Source of the DNA: an uncultured Bacteroidales bacterium
GTDB taxonomy: Bacteria; Bacteroidota; Bacteroidia; Bacteroidales; F082
NCBI GenBank assembly: GCA_905234455.1
Contig: CAJOIH010000003.1
Location: 62,001 to 126,000, forward strand
Direction of reading: 5' to 3'
DNA length: 64,000 bases
Part shown: positions 38,460 through 48,700 of the stretch, piece after piece
Numbering within the stretch: the stretch's first letter is position 1
Layout: each line of letters begins with the position of its first letter
Translations under genes and position numbers: made by a program
The notes under the pieces: model-generated
Told to the model about the DNA's origin: nothing
Databases searched by the model: none
Seen by the model: the letters and a program-made list of their open reading frames with translations, nothing else

Positions 38460-39164
38460 TTATTGTTTCTTTGCAAAGATAGTGTTGTTTTTCCAATCTC
38501 CAATCAAGGAAGGCTCCGTCACCAAGGTTTCAAGCTCTTCCAGAAACTCATGCCGTGGGATGGTGTAAGCTCCCAAGCTTTTGAGGTGCGGGGTCTCCTG
38601 CTGACAGTCGATGAGCTTGAAGTCGTGTTGTTTAAGAAACTGATGCAGGTGATAGAAGGCCACTTTGGAGGCGTCGCTGACGGTGTGGAACATCGACTCG
38701 CCGAAGAAGGCCTTGCCGATGGCGATGCCATAGAGGCCTCCCACGAGTGCTCCGTCGAGGTAGGTCTCGAAGGAGTGGGCGAATCCCAGCTCGTGCAGTC
38801 GGCAGTAGGCTTCCACCATCTCGCCGAGGATCCAGGTGCCGTCCTGTCCGTCGCGGGGTGTCTCGGCGCAATGTTGCATCACCTCGCGGAAGTTGGTGTC
38901 TATGCGGGTTTCGAATTTCCTTGCGTTCAGGGTATGTCTGAGCGATTTGCTCACCTTCATCTCGCCCGGACGGATGATGAGTCTCGGGTCGAGCGACCAC
39001 CAAAGGATCGGTTCTCCTTCGCTGTACCACGGGAAGATGCCGTTGGCGTAAGCGTTGAGCAGCCTCAATGGAGCAAGGTCGCCCCCGATGGCCAACAGCC
39101 CGTCCTTCTCGGCCAGTTCAGCCGATGGGAACGCATAGTCATTATCGTCGAGGCGGAAAAGCAT
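38460..39164 (-). CDS. aat: leucyl/phenylalanyl-tRNA--protein transferase
   Basis: The 234-residue protein has the conserved GLLAIGGDLAPLRLLNAYANGIFPWY start, WWSLDPR, GTWILGEMVEAYCRLHELGFAHSFE, and FGESMFHTVSDASKVAF. It adds Leu or Phe to N-terminal Arg or Lys of proteins and feeds ClpAP/ClpS degradation. ATG 39164 lies just after the promoter box at 39181-39188. Confidence 0.95.
   Translation of the reverse strand: MLFRLDDNDYAFPSAELAEKDGLLAIGGDLAPLRLLNAYANGIFPWYSEGEPILWWSLDPRLIIRPGEMKVSKSLRHTLNARKFETRIDTNFREVMQHCAETPRDGQDGTWILGEMVEAYCRLHELGFAHSFETYLDGALVGGLYGIAIGKAFFGESMFHTVSDASKVAFYHLHQFLKQHDFKLIDCQQETPHLKSLGAYTIPRHEFLEELETLVTEPSLIGDWKNNTIFAKKQ
38474..38481 (-). promoter_or_regulatory. 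psuK promoter box inside the end of aat
   Basis: The minus strand reads TATCTTTG where aat encodes its C-terminal IFAKKQ. psuK starts 23 bases further on. Confidence 0.5.
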
Positions 39165-39180
39165 AAGTGTGATGTTTAGG

Positions 39181-39226
39181 CAAAGATAGTTAAAATAACA
39201 TTTCATTGTTGTTTTTCGTATCTTTG
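39181..39226. promoter_or_regulatory. divergent promoter pair, aat / T9SS esterase
   Basis: TATCTTTG on the minus strand (39181-39188) serves aat. TATCTTTG on the plus strand (39219-39226) serves the esterase at 39240. Confidence 0.55.
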
Positions 39227-39239
39227 CAGACAAATAGCC

Positions 39240-40349
39240 ATGCCCATGAAAACAAAACACATTATCGGAATAGGTTTCCTGTTTGCCTTGATGCTGACCG
39301 GCGGCAAGGCCTTCGCCCAAATCCAGACTTTTGAATGGCAGAGCGTCCAGCGCCAGTATTTGGTGCGGATCCCGGTGCAGTATGAGGGCGACATCCCCGT
39401 GCTGTATTTCCTGCATGGACTGGGCGACAACATCACCCGGCTCGACAATGAATTCCACTTCCAGCAGATTGCCAATCAATTGGGATGGGCCATCGTGGTA
39501 CCCCAGGCCTTGAACGAAGGTTACGGCACCATGTGGAACGCGGCCCTCACCTACAGCACCACTGACGATTCAGGCTTCCTGATGGCGTTGCTCGACGCCT
39601 TGGCCGAGTCGAATCCGTTCAATCTGGACAGCGTGTTCTTCACCGGCTTCTCGATGGGCGGTTTCATGACCCATCGCATGGCCATCGAACACGGCGACCG
39701 CATTGCTGGTTGCGCTCCGGTGAGCGGCCTCATCACCTCCCCCATGGCCAACCAAACCCCTGTGGCTCCCGTGAGGATGCTTCACATTCACGGCACCGCC
39801 GACCCCGTGGTGGGTTACGACGGCGGCTCGCAGTATTTCGGCTACCAGCTGGGACTGAGTGTCGACAACATCCTCAACTATTGGAAAAACGCCAATGACT
39901 GCACCGGTGAACCTCAGATCGACACCCTTCCCGACCTCCACAACGACGGGCTGCGTTTCGTGCGCTACACCTACGACTGCGGCACCGACCTCCAGCACCT
40001 CAAGGTGATTGGTGGTACCCACACTTGGTACCAAGGCGAAAGCCAATACGATGTCAGTTACGTCGAGGAGATTGTCAAGTTCTTCAAGGGCAATGGAAGC
40101 ATCACCTCCTTGACCGACCAGCCAAGCTTAAAAGGTTTAAGGGTCTACCCCAACCCCACCACCGGCTTGTTCAGTGTTGAAATGGGCGAGTCCGCCTCGG
40201 TTGAGGTCATCGACCTCCAAGGCCGCATGGTATTTAGGCAGTTCTTGAACCAAGGAGCCAACACCATTGACCTCGGTCCTCTCCCCGAGGGGATGTATTT
40301 CCTCAAGACGGGAAACGGAGACGTCGTAAAAATATTGAAGACAAATTAA
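39240..40349 (+). CDS. secreted PHB-depolymerase-type esterase with T9SS sorting domain
   Basis: A signal peptide (to KAFAQ) is followed by an alpha/beta hydrolase of the PHB depolymerase/feruloyl esterase group. It has oxyanion YFLHGLGDN, nucleophile TGFSMGGFMTHR, Asp in HIHGTADPVVGYDGG, and His in VIGGTHTWYQG. Residues about 295-369 are a type A T9SS C-terminal domain: LKGLRVYPNPTTGLFSVEM, VIDLQGRMV, LPEGMYFLKTGNGDVVKILK. The enzyme is therefore sent out by the gliding/Por secretion system. ATG 39246 is an equally good start. Confidence 0.88.
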   Translation: MPMKTKHIIGIGFLFALMLTGGKAFAQIQTFEWQSVQRQYLVRIPVQYEGDIPVLYFLHGLGDNITRLDNEFHFQQIANQLGWAIVVPQALNEGYGTMWNAALTYSTTDDSGFLMALLDALAESNPFNLDSVFFTGFSMGGFMTHRMAIEHGDRIAGCAPVSGLITSPMANQTPVAPVRMLHIHGTADPVVGYDGGSQYFGYQLGLSVDNILNYWKNANDCTGEPQIDTLPDLHNDGLRFVRYTYDCGTDLQHLKVIGGTHTWYQGESQYDVSYVEEIVKFFKGNGSITSLTDQPSLKGLRVYPNPTTGLFSVEMGESASVEVIDLQGRMVFRQFLNQGANTIDLGPLPEGMYFLKTGNGDVVKILKTN

Positions 40350-40360
40350 TCTGAACGCAT

Positions 40361-41458
40361 ATGAAAAACAAATCCTTGTTATTTGTAGCCCTGTTGGGCC
40401 TGATGATGGTCGCTTGCCAAGAGAACAAGCCCATCATGACCATCGACCAAGTGAACGAACAATGGCAAACCGCCACCATCAAGAAGGTGAAGAGCGACGA
40501 CGTGATGGATATGGTCGCGGCCTTCCAGAAACAATGGCCCACCAGCTGCGTCGCCATGTATTTGGAAGACATCAAACTGCCCGAATCGGAACAGCAATAC
40601 CTTTCGTTCTACGAACCTGAAAATGATTATGTTATGTTTTCAGAGGGGAGCGACGACTGGGACGCCGAAGGCATGGAAGCCAAGATTTGGCAACGCAACA
40701 ACGGCCACAAACTCTTTGCGATTGCCTTCGACCAATTCTCTTCCGACGTAAAGTCCTTCGTGGCGTTTTTCGACTATGACCCGGCCAAGAAGACACTGAC
40801 CCCCGAAACTTGCCTCCCCAATACCTTCACCCCTTCGCATTCCAATGTGATGTTCGGGTACATCCTTCCTGAGTACGGCGACCTCATCGAGGTGAACGAA
40901 TACTTCTGGAATTGGTGGTGGTCGCTGAGACATTTTTATGAATGGGACGGCATGAACTTTACCGAACCCGAGGTGGTTTTCGAGGGGATGGACGAAATCA
41001 TGGACGAGTATTACGATAACTACATGACCTACGAGATGGACGACTTCAGCAAGTATGCCTTGATCGACATCGACGAGGACGGCGAGCCCGAGATCTGGCT
41101 GAGCACCGAGGACGAAGAGTATCAGGTGGTGCTCTCGGTAGTGGAAGGCGAGGTCAAGATCCTTGCGGGCCAGGACTTCAAGCGCAGCCTGTTTTTCTTA
41201 AAAGGAGTTGTCGGCGACGCTGGCGGCTGCGGAACGGGTTGCTATTATGTGCAATACACCCAAGTGAAGAATAGCGCTCCCGGGTCTGTGCTCACCAACA
41301 TGCAGTCGTATAACTTTGAAACCGATGGCGTGGACGATGAGTATTACCAGGACGGGGAAGCCCTTACCGAAGAGGAAGGCGACGCCATCGTTGAGTCGTT
41401 CGGCGAGCCCATCGAGCCTCAGGTGGAATGGCACAGGCTGGCCATCCCCAAGGGATAA
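40361..41458 (+). CDS. hypothetical lipoprotein
   Basis: Lipobox MVAC gives a 365-residue lipoprotein with no family I can name. The sequence is acidic and rich in Trp/Tyr (EYFWNWWWSLRHFYEW), with YALIDIDEDGEPEIWLST near residue 230, which looks like an EF-hand-like or FG-GAP-type strand. DAGGCGTGCYY holds paired cysteines. It follows the T9SS esterase after 11 bases and is probably co-transcribed. Confidence 0.6.
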   Translation: MKNKSLLFVALLGLMMVACQENKPIMTIDQVNEQWQTATIKKVKSDDVMDMVAAFQKQWPTSCVAMYLEDIKLPESEQQYLSFYEPENDYVMFSEGSDDWDAEGMEAKIWQRNNGHKLFAIAFDQFSSDVKSFVAFFDYDPAKKTLTPETCLPNTFTPSHSNVMFGYILPEYGDLIEVNEYFWNWWWSLRHFYEWDGMNFTEPEVVFEGMDEIMDEYYDNYMTYEMDDFSKYALIDIDEDGEPEIWLSTEDEEYQVVLSVVEGEVKILAGQDFKRSLFFLKGVVGDAGGCGTGCYYVQYTQVKNSAPGSVLTNMQSYNFETDGVDDEYYQDGEALTEEEGDAIVESFGEPIEPQVEWHRLAIPKG

Positions 41459-41464
41459 AGCTAC

Positions 41465-42349
41465 ATGAACCGGGAAAAAGAAATATATAAAGTCACCCTG
41501 GTGGGGAGCGCGGTCAACGTGGTCCTCCTGGTCTTCAAGTTCGTGGCGGGCATCCTCGGGCACAGCTCGGCGATGGTCGCCGACGCCCTGCACTCGCTGT
41601 CGGACTTCGTCACCGACATCATCGTGCTGGTGTTCGTGAAGATCAGCCACAAGCCCCAGGACAAGTCGCACGATTACGGTCACGGGAAGTACGAGACCCT
41701 GGCGCTGACCCTCATCGGCATCGCCCTGATGGTGGTGGCACTCAGCATCATTGTGAAAGGTGCCTTGAAGATCGCGGCCTGGGCACACGGCGAGACGTTG
41801 GAAGCGCCGGGCATGCTGGCTTTCTGGGCGGCCATTGTGTCGATCGTGTTGAAAGAGGCCATCTACCGTTACTCCATCATCAAGGCCCGAAAACTAAACT
41901 CGAAAGCCGTGGAGGCCAACGCCTGGCACCATCGCAGCGACGCCCTCTCCTCCATCGGCACTGCGGTGGGCATCGGCGGCGCCATCTTCCTCGGCGCGCG
42001 GTGGACCATCCTCGACCCCATCGCCTCGGTGATAGTGGGCGCCTTCATCGTGAAGGTGGCCTTCGACCTGCTCAAAAACGGTATCGGCGACCTCATGGAA
42101 CAGTCGCTGCCCGACGTCGTGGAGAACGAGATCCTTCAGCTCGCGGCCAGTGTCCCCGGCGTCAGCGAGCCCCATGAGTTGCGCACCCGCCGCATCGGCA
42201 ACCATTATGCCATTGAGCTCCACATCCTCATGGACGGCAACCTCACCCTCAAAGAAGCCCACGACAAGGCCTCGGAAGTAGAAGACCTGCTCCGCCAGCA
42301 CTACGGCGAGGAGACCCATATCGCCGTTCATGTGGAGCCCAGGGATTAG
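41465..42349 (+). CDS. cation diffusion facilitator transporter
   Basis: This 294-residue CDF protein has six predicted TM helices, site-A residues in MVADALHSLSDFVTD and HHRSDALSSIGT, and a cytoplasmic C-terminal domain ending HIAVHVEPRD. It exports divalent metals (Zn, Fe, Co or Mn) by proton antiport. The metal cannot be fixed; the first site has the residues typical of Zn/Fe exporters. It overlaps the AspT-like gene on the other strand by 4 bases. Confidence 0.9.
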   Translation: MNREKEIYKVTLVGSAVNVVLLVFKFVAGILGHSSAMVADALHSLSDFVTDIIVLVFVKISHKPQDKSHDYGHGKYETLALTLIGIALMVVALSIIVKGALKIAAWAHGETLEAPGMLAFWAAIVSIVLKEAIYRYSIIKARKLNSKAVEANAWHHRSDALSSIGTAVGIGGAIFLGARWTILDPIASVIVGAFIVKVAFDLLKNGIGDLMEQSLPDVVENEILQLAASVPGVSEPHELRTRRIGNHYAIELHILMDGNLTLKEAHDKASEVEDLLRQHYGEETHIAVHVEPRD

Positions 42350-43533
42350 ACCGCCAACAACACTAATAACTGCGCGGTGAAAATACGCAGAAACATCGTC
42401 AGCGGATACACCGTGGCATAGCCCATGTTGGGCAGTTTGCAGCCCTCGGGAGCGACGGTATTGGCAAAGGCCAAGGTAGGCGGGTCGGTATGCGAACCGC
42501 CGATGAAGCCCATCAGTGTATAGTAGTTCATTTTCAGCACCAGGCGGCCGAAAAGCGTAATGAGGATCGGTGGAATCATGGTGATGATGACGCCGTAGAC
42601 GACCCACATATAGTGTTCCTGAACGGTATTGATGAACTGTCCGCCAGCACTCAGTCCCACGCCGGCGAGGAAGAGGGCGATGCCCACTTCGCGGAGCATC
42701 CACACGCCGTGGCTATCGGTGAATTCAGTGGTAAACCAGCCTTTTTTCACTCCAAGCCAGCCGCCGATGATAGCCACCACCAGCGGTCCGCCAGCCAGTC
42801 CCAGTTTGATGGGGGCTTTCATCCCCACGGGGATCGGGATGGAGCCGATGACGATGCCCAGTGCGATGATGACGAAGATGGGGATGAGATTCACCTTATG
42901 GCGTTGGGAGGGGGGCGTAACTTGCTTTTCGGGGTTGGGTTCGAGCGCGTTTTCAGTGGAAGGCTCGTTTTTCAGGTCGATGCGGCAGAAGGCCTTCAGC
43001 AGGAGGCAGCTCACGATCATGCCCACCACTGCCAGGGGATAGGCAACCGCATAGCCCGCTGCCAGCCGGTCGGCGCCGCCTTCGATGCCGATGTCGTTGA
43101 CGGCCTGTTGCGCTGCCGAGAGGCCCGGGGTGTTGGTGATGGCCCCTGTGTAGACGCCGGCCATGTCGGCTAAGTCTTGGTTGGCCACTTTGGCGATGAT
43201 CACCGTGATGAGCACGCCCAGGGCCACGTTGACCAAAGCCATGAGGTTCATGGCCAGTCCGCCTTTGCGGAACGAGCGGAAGAACCCCGGTCCCACCTGC
43301 AGGCCCACGGCCACCACGAAGAGAATCAGTCCGAACTCCTTGATGATGTGCAGCATCTCGACGTTGAGACTCACGCCGCAGGCGCTGAGGGCGATGCCCA
43401 CGAAGAGCACCCAGGTGATGCCCAATGAGATTTTGGCGATTTTGATCTTGCCCAGAAGCAGCCCCACAAAGACGGACAATGCCAGATAAAGGATGGTGGG
43501 TCCGACGCCCGAACCGGTGAAAAGATTCAGCAT
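42346..43533 (-). CDS. AspT/YidE-family transporter lacking the RCK-C domains
   Basis: The 395-residue protein has the two membrane halves of the aspartate:alanine exchanger group, each with its repeated motif (FVVAVGLQVGPGFF in the first, FLAGVGLSAGGQFI in the second; GAITNTPGLSAAQQA and GSHTDPPTLAFA). Typical members are about 550 residues and carry two TrkA_C (RCK-C) domains between the halves. Here only about 50 polar residues (LKNEPSTENALEP...) link them. Transport of a carboxylate is likely; the substrate is unknown. It overlaps the NUDIX gene by 7 bases. Confidence 0.8.
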   Translation of the reverse strand: MLNLFTGSGVGPTILYLALSVFVGLLLGKIKIAKISLGITWVLFVGIALSACGVSLNVEMLHIIKEFGLILFVVAVGLQVGPGFFRSFRKGGLAMNLMALVNVALGVLITVIIAKVANQDLADMAGVYTGAITNTPGLSAAQQAVNDIGIEGGADRLAAGYAVAYPLAVVGMIVSCLLLKAFCRIDLKNEPSTENALEPNPEKQVTPPSQRHKVNLIPIFVIIALGIVIGSIPIPVGMKAPIKLGLAGGPLVVAIIGGWLGVKKGWFTTEFTDSHGVWMLREVGIALFLAGVGLSAGGQFINTVQEHYMWVVYGVIITMIPPILITLFGRLVLKMNYYTLMGFIGGSHTDPPTLAFANTVAPEGCKLPNMGYATVYPLTMFLRIFTAQLLVLLAV

Positions 43534-44042
43534 AGCAAATGTTTTTTAAACTCGTTAACCAATGTGTTGTCGAGCCCGTGGAAGAGGTCGGAATCGAATT
43601 GGAGGTCTTTCTTGAGCTGTTGGAGGGCCCGTTGCAGCATCGCGTCGTGGTCGAATGCCAGCGCCGGCACTTCATCGAGGGGGAACCATTGGGCCCGGGC
43701 TGCATCGTCGCCGCCTTGGACGTCAGTTTTGTGCGTCAGGGTATAGAAGGCGATGGTGATGACCCGTTCACGGGGGTCGCGGTCCACCGTGGTGAAGGTC
43801 CCGAACTCACGCAGCCAGTCGGCCTCAAGGCCAGTTTCTTCGTTCAGCTCACGCACCACACCTTGTTCGGCGGTCTCGTCGATGTTCATGAAGCCACCTG
43901 GGAAGGCCCAGCAGCCTTTGAACGGCTCGCCGCCCCGTTCGATAAGCAGGACGTTGACTTTGCCGCCGTTGATGCCGAACACCACGCAGTCGGTGGTGAC
44001 TGCCGGATGGGGGTATTTGTAACAAAACATAGCCTCTTTCAT
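43527..44042 (-). CDS. NUDIX hydrolase
   Basis: This 171-residue protein has a full Nudix box, GGFMNIDETAEQGVVRELNEETGL (G-x5-E-x7-REUxEE pattern), in its middle. The N-terminal CYKYPHPAVTTDCVVFGI resembles the ADP-ribose/NrtR-like group without the DNA-binding part. It is the first gene of an operon with the AspT-like transporter. ATG 44042 follows the promoter box 44052-44059 after 9 bases. Confidence 0.85.
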   Translation of the reverse strand: MKEAMFCYKYPHPAVTTDCVVFGINGGKVNVLLIERGGEPFKGCWAFPGGFMNIDETAEQGVVRELNEETGLEADWLREFGTFTTVDRDPRERVITIAFYTLTHKTDVQGGDDAARAQWFPLDEVPALAFDHDAMLQRALQQLKKDLQFDSDLFHGLDNTLVNEFKKHLLC

Positions 44043-44051
44043 AAAGCGGTG

Positions 44052-44090
44052 CAAATTTACAATATAATAATAAAAGTTGTCGTATCTTTG
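44052..44090. promoter_or_regulatory. divergent promoter pair, NUDIX / RND efflux operon
   Basis: TAAATTTG on the minus strand (44052-44059) serves the NUDIX gene. TATCTTTG on the plus strand (44083-44090) serves the lipoprotein-adaptor-RND-TolC operon. Confidence 0.55.
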
Positions 44091-44111
44091 CAGTCCAATT
44101 TGCAAGATATC

Positions 44112-44633
44112 ATGAAAAGAATCGTTTTTGTGCTTCTGATCGCCGTCACGGCGTTGGGTCTCAGCTCATGTAGGAAAAGCGGCGTCGGCTTGTTTGCAGG
44201 TGATTATTCCTTTAAGACCTCGGGCGAAGTCACCCTCACTGCCCAGGCAGACGTCAACGGCAACAATGTCATCGTACCCGCCGTGATGAACGCCGGCATC
44301 GCCGACGAGATCGGGCAGATCAGCATCAGTCCCACCGACTACGACGACGAGGTGCTTGTGGTGATCAACCACATGGGTGGCGATGTGATTACCACCTATG
44401 GCACCTGCGAGCGAAACACCATCGTCCTCGACGACTTCCGGCGCAACACCCTGCCCATCTCCATCAACGGGCTGCTCTCCAACGAGACCTATATCACCGT
44501 GAGCGCCGTCGGGACCATGTACGAAGGCGACATGATCGTGTTCGACGTGTCGTTGAGCGGCCGGTGCACTATCGGGACGGCCACCTTCAAGATCAGGGAC
44601 AAAAACGTGAAAACCGTCGCATACCGGAACTAA
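44112..44633 (+). CDS. small lipoprotein leading the RND efflux operon
   Basis: Lipobox LSSC gives a 173-residue lipoprotein. The rest is beta-rich (GDYSFKTSGEVTLTAQADVNG, ISISPTDYDDEVLVVI, YITVSAVGTMYEGDMIVFDV) and matches no family I know. The adaptor gene starts 4 bases after its stop, so it belongs to the efflux operon. It may be a periplasmic accessory of the pump or a cell-envelope sensor. Confidence 0.65.
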   Translation: MKRIVFVLLIAVTALGLSSCRKSGVGLFAGDYSFKTSGEVTLTAQADVNGNNVIVPAVMNAGIADEIGQISISPTDYDDEVLVVINHMGGDVITTYGTCERNTIVLDDFRRNTLPISINGLLSNETYITVSAVGTMYEGDMIVFDVSLSGRCTIGTATFKIRDKNVKTVAYRN

Positions 44634-44637
44634 AGCC

Positions 44638-45696
44638 ATGAAAAAGAGCCTATTACTGATTCCCATAGCGCTGATGCTCGCCGGTTGTGGAGACACCGAC
44701 CCGCTGAAGGAACGCTTCATCGGCGGTCCTGCCGAAGAGCGCGTCATCAGCGTCGGCATGATGACCATCGACCCCACCGAGGGCATCGTCAGCAACACCT
44801 ACCCAGGCTACCTCGAAGAGGGTCAGTCGGTTGACCTGGCCTTCAAATACGGCGGCCTGCTCGAACAGATCAACGTGAAGGAAGGCAGCCGCGTGGGCAA
44901 AGGCCAAGCACTGGCCCGCGTGTCCTCCCCCACCCTCGAGAATTCCCTCCGCTCGGCCCAAGCCACTTTGGTGCAAGCCCAAGATGCCTACGACCGCTTG
45001 AAGAAGGTGCACGACAACGGCAGCCTGCCTGAGATCAAGTGGAAGGAGATGGAGGCCAACCTCGAGAAGGCCCAGGCCGCCTATGACCTTGCCAACGCCA
45101 TGATGGCCGACAACGTCATCAAGGCCCCTTTCAGCGGCACCGTCACCTCGGTCAACGCCGAAGTGGGCGAGAATGTCCCGCCCCTGAAGCCCATCGTCAG
45201 CTTGATCAACGCCGAGAAGCTCTCAGTAAAGATCAGCGTCCCCGAAGATGAGATCGCCCGCGTTGAAGTGGGCAGTCCCGCCGAGGTCGTCATCCCCGCC
45301 TTAGGTGACAAAACCTATACCGGCAAGGTCACCGAGAAAGGCATGACCGCTTCGCTGCTCACCCACAGCTACCCTGTGAAGGTGCTCATCCAACAAAGCG
45401 ACAAGGAGCTCGTCCCCGGCATGATCGGCAAGGTGATGCTGAAGTCCGACGTCAACACCGGCATCGTCGTCCCTGCCAATGCCATTTTGATCAACAAGGA
45501 CGGCAAGTTCGTGTGGGTCGAAGAAGATGGACGCGCCAGCCGCAGGTTTATCAAGATCGACGGTTATGCAGGCTCCGGCGTCATCGTGAGCGAAGGCCTG
45601 CACAGCGGCGACCATGTCATTGTGGAGGGGTACCAGAAGGTGAGCGAGGGGATGAAAGTTAAGAGTGAGGAGTTAGGAGTTAGAAGTGAGGAGTAA
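44638..45696 (+). CDS. RND efflux periplasmic adaptor (MFP), lipoprotein
   Basis: Lipobox LAGC places Cys17 at the mature N terminus. The 352-residue protein has a lipoyl/barrel-sandwich half-motif (LLEQINVKEGSRVGKGQALARVSS), a coiled-coil hairpin (about 95-150), the second half (VIKAPFSGTVTSVNAEVGE), and beta-barrel and membrane-proximal domains. It bridges the inner-membrane pump and TolC. Its last residues EELGVRSEE are coded by heptanucleotide repeats, beyond the usual end of the family. Confidence 0.92.
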   Translation: MKKSLLLIPIALMLAGCGDTDPLKERFIGGPAEERVISVGMMTIDPTEGIVSNTYPGYLEEGQSVDLAFKYGGLLEQINVKEGSRVGKGQALARVSSPTLENSLRSAQATLVQAQDAYDRLKKVHDNGSLPEIKWKEMEANLEKAQAAYDLANAMMADNVIKAPFSGTVTSVNAEVGENVPPLKPIVSLINAEKLSVKISVPEDEIARVEVGSPAEVVIPALGDKTYTGKVTEKGMTASLLTHSYPVKVLIQQSDKELVPGMIGKVMLKSDVNTGIVVPANAILINKDGKFVWVEEDGRASRRFIKIDGYAGSGVIVSEGLHSGDHVIVEGYQKVSEGMKVKSEELGVRSEE

Positions 45697-45710
45697 GAAG
45701 TGAGGAGTAA
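45662..45710 (+). repeat. heptanucleotide repeat x7 at the adaptor/RND junction
   Basis: Seven units run head to tail: AGAGTGA, GGAGTTA, GGAGTTA, GAAGTGA, GGAGTAA, GAAGTGA and GGAGTAA. The adaptor's stop TAA is inside the fifth unit. The last A of the seventh is the first base of the RND start codon, so the repeat also supplies a GGAG ribosome-binding-like string 2 bases before ATG. Confidence 0.9.
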
Positions 45711-48700
45711 TGGTTAAGATCAAGGGAAATAGGGGCATTATCGCGGGCAGCATCAGCCACCGTAAGATCGTGTGGATTGTGGTGGCCGTGGTGGTAGCTT
45801 TTGGCATCTATGCCCTCGTCGACATGAAGAAGGACGAGTTCCCGGCTTTCTCTTACCCCCAGGGCATCGTGGCGGGCGTGTACCCCGGTGCCAACTCCGA
45901 AGAGGTGGAGGCGCAGCTCACCAAGCCTCTCGAGGAGCTGCTGTTCGCCCTGCCTGAGGTGAACCGTGAAAGCACTTATTCCATCACCAAGGAGGGCATC
46001 TGCTACATCTACGTGATGCTCGACCTGACGAAGAACGATTACACCCAAGCCTGGACCAAGATACGGCAGAAGATCAACGACGCCAAGACGCTGAGCTTCC
46101 CTGCCGGCGTGCTTGCCATCGCCGTCATCGACGACTTCGGCAACACTTCGTCGCTGCTCATCGCCATGGAGTCGGCCGACAAGACCTACCGTGAGATGCG
46201 AGGTTACACCGACGATCTCACCCGTCGCCTGCGCAAGATCCCCCAGACCGGCAACGTGCGTGTGCTGGGCGAGCAGACCGAGGAGATCGCCGTCACCGTC
46301 GACAAGGAGAAGCTGGCTTTCTATGGCATCAGCCCCAACACCCTGATGCTGCAATATGCCTCGCAGGGGTTCCTGACCACAGCTGGCGCGATGGAGACCG
46401 ACAACTTCGACCTGCCCTTGCACATCCAAAATCCCATGGTCTCAGAGCAAGAGCTTGAAAACCAGATCATTTACTCCGACGCCACCGGCACCACTGTCCG
46501 CCTACGCGACGTGGCCACCATAGAACGCCGCATGGCTCCCACCTCGAAGGTGGTCAACTTCAATGGCAACGATGCCCTGATCATCTCCGTGGAGATGCGC
46601 AAGGGCTTCAACATCGTGGCCTACGGCCGCAAGGTCGAGAAGGTGCTCAGCGAGTTCAGGGGGCAGCTACCCGACAGCGTGAAGCTCTACCGCATCACCG
46701 ACCAGCCCAAAGTAGTGCAACGCTCCGTGAGTTCCTTCCTCCGCGACCTGGTCATCTCCATGATCGTGGTCATCGCCGTGATGCTGCTGCTCTTCCCCTT
46801 CAGAACCGCCTTGATTGCCAGTTCGGGACTGCCCGTCTGCACGGCTTTCAGTATCGGGTTGATGTATCTCTTTGGAATTGAGCTAAATACGGTGACTTTG
46901 GCCGCCTTAATCGTGGTTTTGGGCATGATCGTCGACGACTCCATCATTAATATCGACGGCTACATCGACAAGCTGAGTCAGGGGGTGGAGCCTTTCAGGG
47001 CCGCCACCAGCAGTGCCAGGGAGCTCTTCATGCCCATGCTCATCGCCACTGCCGCCATCGCCACCATGTTCTTCCCAATGACCCGCATCATCAAGGGTCC
47101 CTTGGGCGACTTCGTACAGCTCTTCCCATGGACGGTAGCCTTCTCGCTGATGGGTTCGCTGGCTTACGCCATGTTGGTGATCCCTTCGTTGGAGATCCTG
47201 TTCATCAAGCCTGACACCGAGAAGCCCCGCACCAACAGATTCATCCGGGCGCAGCGGCGCTTCTTCATCTTCTTGCAACGGCTTTACGACAAGATGCAGA
47301 ACCACTGCTTCAGGCACCCCCACTTCACCATTGGCATGGGCCTGGGCTCCATCGCCTTGGGGGTGTTGATGTTTCTGGCCCTCAACGTGCAGATGATGCC
47401 CAATGCCGAGCGCGATTGTTTCGCTGTGGAGATCCGCCTGCCTGAAGGCAGCAGCCTCGAAGCCACCACCCGCATCAGCGATTCGTTACAGCACCTGCTG
47501 CTTCAGGACCAACGCGTCACCTCCGTCACTGCCTTCATCGGCGAGACTGCACCCCGTTTCCATGTGACCTACGCGCCCAGCATCCCGGCGCAGAACCTCT
47601 CGCAACTCATCGTCAACACCACCTCGAAACAAGCTACCGAAGACCTGTTGAAGGAGATGGACGATCGCTACTCCTACTACTTCGCCGAAGCCCATGTGCG
47701 ATTCAGGCAGATGGACTATCAAGCGGTGACCACCCCGATTGAGATCTTCGTGTACGGCGACGACTACACCCAGACTGCCCCTGTGGCGGAGAAGATCAAG
47801 GACTTCATGCTCAGCCTCGACAAGGAGCTCCGCTGGGTCCATTCCGACTACGACGAGCAGTTGTCCTCGGTGAAAGTCACCATGAAACCCGAGGAATGCG
47901 CCCGGATGGGCATCACCAAGGGCATCCTCTCGCTCGACTTGGCCACCACCCTTAACGGCCAACCCTTGACCTCCATTTGGGAGGGTAGCAGAAGCATCCC
48001 CGTGAAGCTTTATTCCAAGCAGAACTACGACCCCAACGACTACGAATCGGTCCAGAACCAGCTGATTCCCACCATGATACCTGGCACCAGCGTGCCGCTC
48101 AGGCAGGTGGCCGACATCAGCCCCGAATGGCATCCGGCACAGCTCACCCATCACAACGGCAAGAACAACATCACCCTAGCCGCCGACATGAAGTTCTGGA
48201 AGTCGCAAGCTGCCAGCATGAAGAAGATCGAGCATTTCATCGACACTGAAATCAGGCCGACCCTGCCCGAAGGCGTAAGCATCGACTACGGTGGGCTCTC
48301 TTCGCTGAACACCATGGTCATCTCCCAGATTCTCAAGAGCTTGATTGCCGCCATCTTGGTTCTTCTGGCTTTTCTGGTAGCCTATTTCAAGAAGTTCAAC
48401 CTGGCGGTGCTGACCTTGTGTTCCAGCTCGTTGTGCATGTTCGGCGCTTTCTTCGGCGAGTGGCTCTTCGGGCTCGACTTCGGCATGACTTCGGTGCTCG
48501 GCATCGTCAGCCTGATTGGCATCATCGTGCGCAACGGCATCGTGATGTACGAATATGCCGAGACCTTGCGCACCGAGGAAGGACTCGATGCCAAGGAAGC
48601 CGCCATGAAAGCCGGCAGTCGGCGCATGAGGCCTATCTTCCTCACCTCGGCCACCACGGCACTCGGCGTGCTGCCGATGATCATCACCCGCAACCCCTTG

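Noticed and set aside
45662-45710. CRISPR array or integron-like site
   Set aside because: The unit is a 7-base direct repeat with no spacers, and no cas or integrase genes are in the window.
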